A stretch of 21,174 nucleotides of DNA, from contig JAWQRM010000593.1 of NCBI GenBank assembly GCA_033557675.1, positions 1 to 21,174 of the forward strand. The letters are read 5' to 3'. Shown here one piece after another: positions 18,737 to 21,174 of the stretch. The number at the start of each line of letters is the position of its first letter. Position 1 is the first letter of the stretch. Origin of the DNA: Coptodactyla brooksi. Taxonomy: Eukaryota > Arthropoda > Insecta > Coleoptera > Scarabaeidae. The translations under genes were made by a program, and so were the position numbers. Under the pieces are notes generated by a model that did no database searches, was not told the DNA's origin, and was given only the letters and a program-made list of their open reading frames with translations.

Positions 18737-18811
18737 GGTAATGTTTCAACAGTTTGTAGTGTCACCGAGAGTTTTTAAGGACTCTCGGTGACATCATTTA
18801 GTTATATTACC
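18737..18811. repeat. Strong stem-loop (pre-miRNA-sized hairpin)
   Basis: A perfect 13-base stem TGTCACCGAGAGT (18760-18772) and ACTCTCGGTGACA (18781-18793) closes an 8-base loop TTTTAAGG. Flanking GGTAAT (18737-18742) and ATTACC (18806-18811) pair as well, giving an imperfect hairpin of about 75 bases. Size and shape resemble a microRNA precursor, but a fold-back transposon remnant or chance would also fit. No known mature sequence was recognised. Confidence 0.6.
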
Positions 18812-19259
18812 ATCGGAATTATAAAGTCAAGTTTCGTTCCGTTATAATTATCTACATTTACCATATCGTTTGGGTTTCGTTCGAATCAGAATTCCAGTAA
18901 ACCGGATTTAGAAAAGCGAACATTTTGAAATTCCTAATGCATATGGATCTATATCACATCTAACGGTTTTTTCTCGAGCATTTGTTCCAGCTTTTAAAAT
19001 ATAAAACTGTTGATCTAGAATATTTTTCAGGGATTGTTTATTTCGTTTTCTTTGATTAATTTTGTTACCTACAGAATTTATTTATTCACTGTTGTTAGAT
19101 TTTACAGTTTTCTGGCTCGTTTTCGCTTCGTTTTAGGGGCGATTCGCAGATGGAAAGTCTATCCATCAAAATTTTTCATGGTTAATTCATGTGTTTAAGT
19201 TTAATAAGCCGAATTCAACCTGCGAGATTTTTGCGAAAGAAAAGTTTTTCTGCTATCAG
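18812..19259. other. Upstream flank of the pogo/Tigger-like relic
   Basis: AT-rich, no motif recognised. It ends in TTTGCGAAAGAAAAGTTTTT and CTGCTATCAG just before a consensus GTAAGT donor, so the last part is likely a 5' untranslated exon of the following element. Confidence 0.35.
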
Positions 19260-19472
19260 GTAAGTATTTTTATTGTATCCTCGAATTACTGTCTGATCAA
19301 GGAATATGTACTGTTTTTGGTATAAAATCAATCATTGATGTACATAATCTAAAAACTCTAAAATTATTATAATCATCATTTGATACAATTTTGGAGAGGT
19401 TCAGATAGCTAGTGTGGGGTGCTTTTGGACACTGTCCGAAAGTGCACAAATAACTAATTTTCTTTCTTATAG
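19260..19472 (+). other. Probable 213-bp intron upstream of the pogo/Tigger-like relic
   Basis: CTATCAG followed by GTAAGTAT (donor GT at 19260-19261) matches the donor consensus exactly. The acceptor TTTCTTTCTTATAG ends at 19472, and recognisable transposase coding begins directly afterwards. Confidence 0.5.
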
Positions 19473-20374
19473 TTATGGCAAGCACCTACCATACAAAGAT
19501 CTAATATTCCCGAGAAAGTTGTCAAAGAAGTAATTAGACAGGTTTTAAAGAGAAATATGTCAATTGGACAAGCTGCACAACAGTATCAAATGAAAGAAGT
19601 CAACCATTCGTGATAGAGTTAAGAAGAAAAAACAAGAACATAATAGTGATGATTCCTCTGACCCTGGAAATAATGGCGAACATAGCCGACATAGACTAAA
19701 CATAGCACTAGACAAGTATTTACTGCAAGGGAAGAAATGGAACTGAAAAACTATCTACTAAAATCCTCGGAAGTGCAGTATGGTTTAACCTACTAACAGG
19801 TAAGAAAATTGACTTACAATTATGCTAAGCGTCTTAATAAAAAAAAGCTCAACTTAATGGGATACTAACAAAATACCTGGACAAGACCGGATGAAAGGAT
19901 ACGTGAAGAGATTCCCCGATTTCTCTACGAGAAAAGCAGAAAATGCTAGCCTGAGCCGAGCCACATCATTTAACCGAACCAATGCAACTTGCTTTTTGAT
20001 AACTGTAGTTATCAAAACTCTTCTTTCTGTACTGGATTTAAATAATACGAAGAATAACAATGAATGATGAATATTTTAGAGCCTGTATAAAAAAAGCGTT
20101 GGAGATATCATATAAGACCGGATGGATGACCAAGGAAAACATTTTGCTACACAGTTTTAAAGTACCATTTAATGATTACATGGCATCTTTAACTGCGGTG
20201 ACATTCTTGCAGTCATTAAATCCCTCAAACATCACATATTCCTTCAGAAAACAAGGTCTGTGGCTAGTTAATAGGCTTTCTTTTACTAAAGAAGACTTCC
20301 TATGCTTATACAGTATCGCTCCATACAATTTTACACCTACCCAACCCGAGAAATTTATTAATAAACTTTTTTAG
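19473..20374 (+). pseudogene. pogo/Tigger-like transposase without catalytic core
   Basis: Relic of a CENP-B/jerky-type transposase. N-terminal psq-type helix-turn-helix: SNIPEKVVKEVIRQVLKRN, SIGQAAQQYQM, then after a frameshift STIRDRVKKKKQ. Second DNA-binding (CENP-B-like) part: VFTAREEMELKNYLLKSSEV, QYGLTY, VRKLTYNYAKRLNK, then GYVKRFPDFSTRKAENASLS and RATSFNRTN (about 19875-19985). The sequence then passes, with no DDE core, to a C-terminal block at 20060-20374 with WMTKENILLHSF, LNPSNITYSFRKQGLWLVNR and FTKEDFLCLYSIAP, which matches the region after the catalytic domain (TPSNI..FR.TGI.P.N...F...DF). A complete protein would be about 500 residues with three acidic residues; the whole core of roughly 200 or more residues is absent. 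Stops and frameshifts confirm inactivity. The last 104 codons are open, but their ATG at 20060 is probably fortuitous. Confidence 0.78.
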
Positions 20375-20489
20375 CATTTTGTAGAAAATAATATTATCTA
20401 TCATTTTGTGTGTAGTTTGCTCAGAAAATTTTCAATTTGAAGTAAATTAAACTTTAAAGAAACAAAAAATTGAAATTATGGTGAAAATC
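20375..20489. other. Short spacer between two transposon relics
   Basis: AT-rich non-coding DNA separating the pogo/Tigger-like relic from the terminus of the Tc1 element. No further feature seen. Confidence 0.5.
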
Positions 20490-20530
20490 CAGTAAGTCCT
20501 CAAAGCAATTTTGACCAAAAAATTTTTATA
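20490..20530. repeat. Putative Tc1 terminal inverted repeat
   Basis: CAGTAAGTCCTCAAAGCAAT starting at 20490 has the CAGT start usual for Tc1 elements and lies about 120 bases beyond the stop codon of the minus-strand transposase. The partner end is outside the window, so pairing cannot be checked. Confidence 0.5.
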
Positions 20531-21174
20531 TACTCCTATTCAAAATAAGAATTTCAATAACCTTACAAAACATGATAACAAATTTTACAAAATTAGTGAG
20601 TAATTACAACTAATATTTTGTCGGGTCACCCAAAGATTTTCTCACAGCGCCGTAGCGCCTAGGCATGCAATTGGTCAGCGGTTCAATATTCTCAGCGCCC
20701 AACTGCGACCAGGCTTGGCAAAGTGCCTCATTCAACTTCTCATTAAGATTGGAACAGCTTTTGAGGAAAATCTTTCTTTCAAGCGTAACCCACAGATGCT
20801 CACTAGAGTTGAGATCTGGTGACTCCGAAGGCCATTTCATGACTTGGATATCCCTTACCGCTAGAAAGCGCTGTACCAAACCAGATGTGTGTTTGGGGTC
20901 GTTATGTTGTTGCAGAACAAAATTTCTTCTAAACGTTTGGCGAGCAAATGGCAGGAAATGGTTTTCAAGGATATTCTTGTATCTTTCTCCATTCAGAATA
21001 CCAGGGATTCTGATTAATGGACCTGTGCCAGATAACAAAAAGGCCCCCAAACACGCACACCACCACCACCATGCATGACAGTGGGGATTTGGTACCGGAT
21101 TACAAACAGCTAAAATTTGCTCTCGTCCGTGAACATTCCGCCAGTACTCTTGTGTCCAATCCTTGTCTTCTTTC
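20490..21174 (-). pseudogene. Tc1-type transposase, C-terminal part, truncated by window edge
   Basis: Tc1-family (DD34E) transposase on the minus strand. From the right edge: DWTQEYWRNV, then after a frameshift TDESKF with the first catalytic Asp, an in-frame stop, a deleted segment, IPTVMHGGGGVRVWG, and after another frameshift a 146-codon open frame (21050-20610). That frame reads GTGPLIRIPGILNGERYKNI, LENHFLPFARQTFRRNFV, LQQHNDPKHTSGLVQRFLAV, WPSESPDLNSSEHLWVTLER and finally NCMPRRYGAV with GDPTKY at the end. The second catalytic position, normally QDNDPKH, reads QHNDPKH, an Asp-to-His change; the third (Glu in SEHLW) is kept, though the preceding NPI is NSS. The C-terminus is complete. 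Beyond it, CAGTAAGTCCTCAAAGC at 20490 looks like the element's terminal inverted repeat, preceded by TC instead of TA. The antisense frame at 20665-21078 is a shadow. Confidence 0.88.

Noticed and set aside
20665..21078. 137-codon plus-strand open frame
   Set aside because: It is antisense to the Tc1 transposase, and its His run comes from the complement of the Gly-rich VMHGGGG region. A shadow.

Overview
This window looks like AT-rich, gene-poor nuclear DNA from an arthropod, most likely an insect. The evidence is the set of decayed DNA transposons (piggyBac, Tc1/mariner of several lineages, a pogo/Tigger-like element), arthropod-style TATA plus TCAGTY core promoters, short GT-AG introns, and no bacterial gene organisation. 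I found no intact protein-coding gene and no rRNA or tRNA. Every recognisable coding stretch is a transposase relic broken by stops, frameshifts or deletions.

Layout: 1-354 is the C-terminal end of an IS630-like Tc1/mariner transposase (+). 1231-1266 is an orphan core promoter (+). 2175-3443 is a second copy of the same transposase lineage (-), with a probable 61-bp intron and a 211-bp-period tandem duplication splitting it. 3500-5490 has no recognised gene. 5499-6947 is a piggyBac transposase relic (-) with a well-spaced promoter at 6985-7019 and a terminal-repeat-like motif at 7199-7218. 7220-8980 is featureless apart from a CA microsatellite and small hairpins. 8987-9362 is an internally deleted mariner with 29-bp ends, TA flanks, the C-terminal coding end and a perfect 22-bp palindrome. 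9605-9803 is a 199-bp TTAA-flanked MITE. 10012-11425 is a second piggyBac relic (+) with a clear intron. 11893-12627 is a likely TTAA-type non-autonomous element holding a 196-bp fold-back.

From 13637 to 16680 the window is a nest of mariner-type material: short elements with CAGGGTG/CACCCTG ends, one mariner transposase split by a roughly 510-bp insertion (14168-15610), and an internally deleted mariner transposase (16146-16680). 16681-18736 is unassigned. A strong hairpin lies at 18737-18811. 19260-20374 is a pogo/Tigger-like (CENP-B/jerky-type) transposase that kept its N-terminal DNA-binding region and C-terminal tail but lost the catalytic core. The right edge (20490-21174, -) is the 3' part of a Tc1 transposase whose second catalytic position reads His instead of Asp.

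The parts do not form a pathway. The window records repeated cut-and-paste transposition, nesting and decay. The most notable structures are the short TTAA- and TA-flanked elements, the nested mariner and the long hairpins. I saw no convincing previously undescribed functional system. Family calls rest on motifs I recognised by eye, without database searches.
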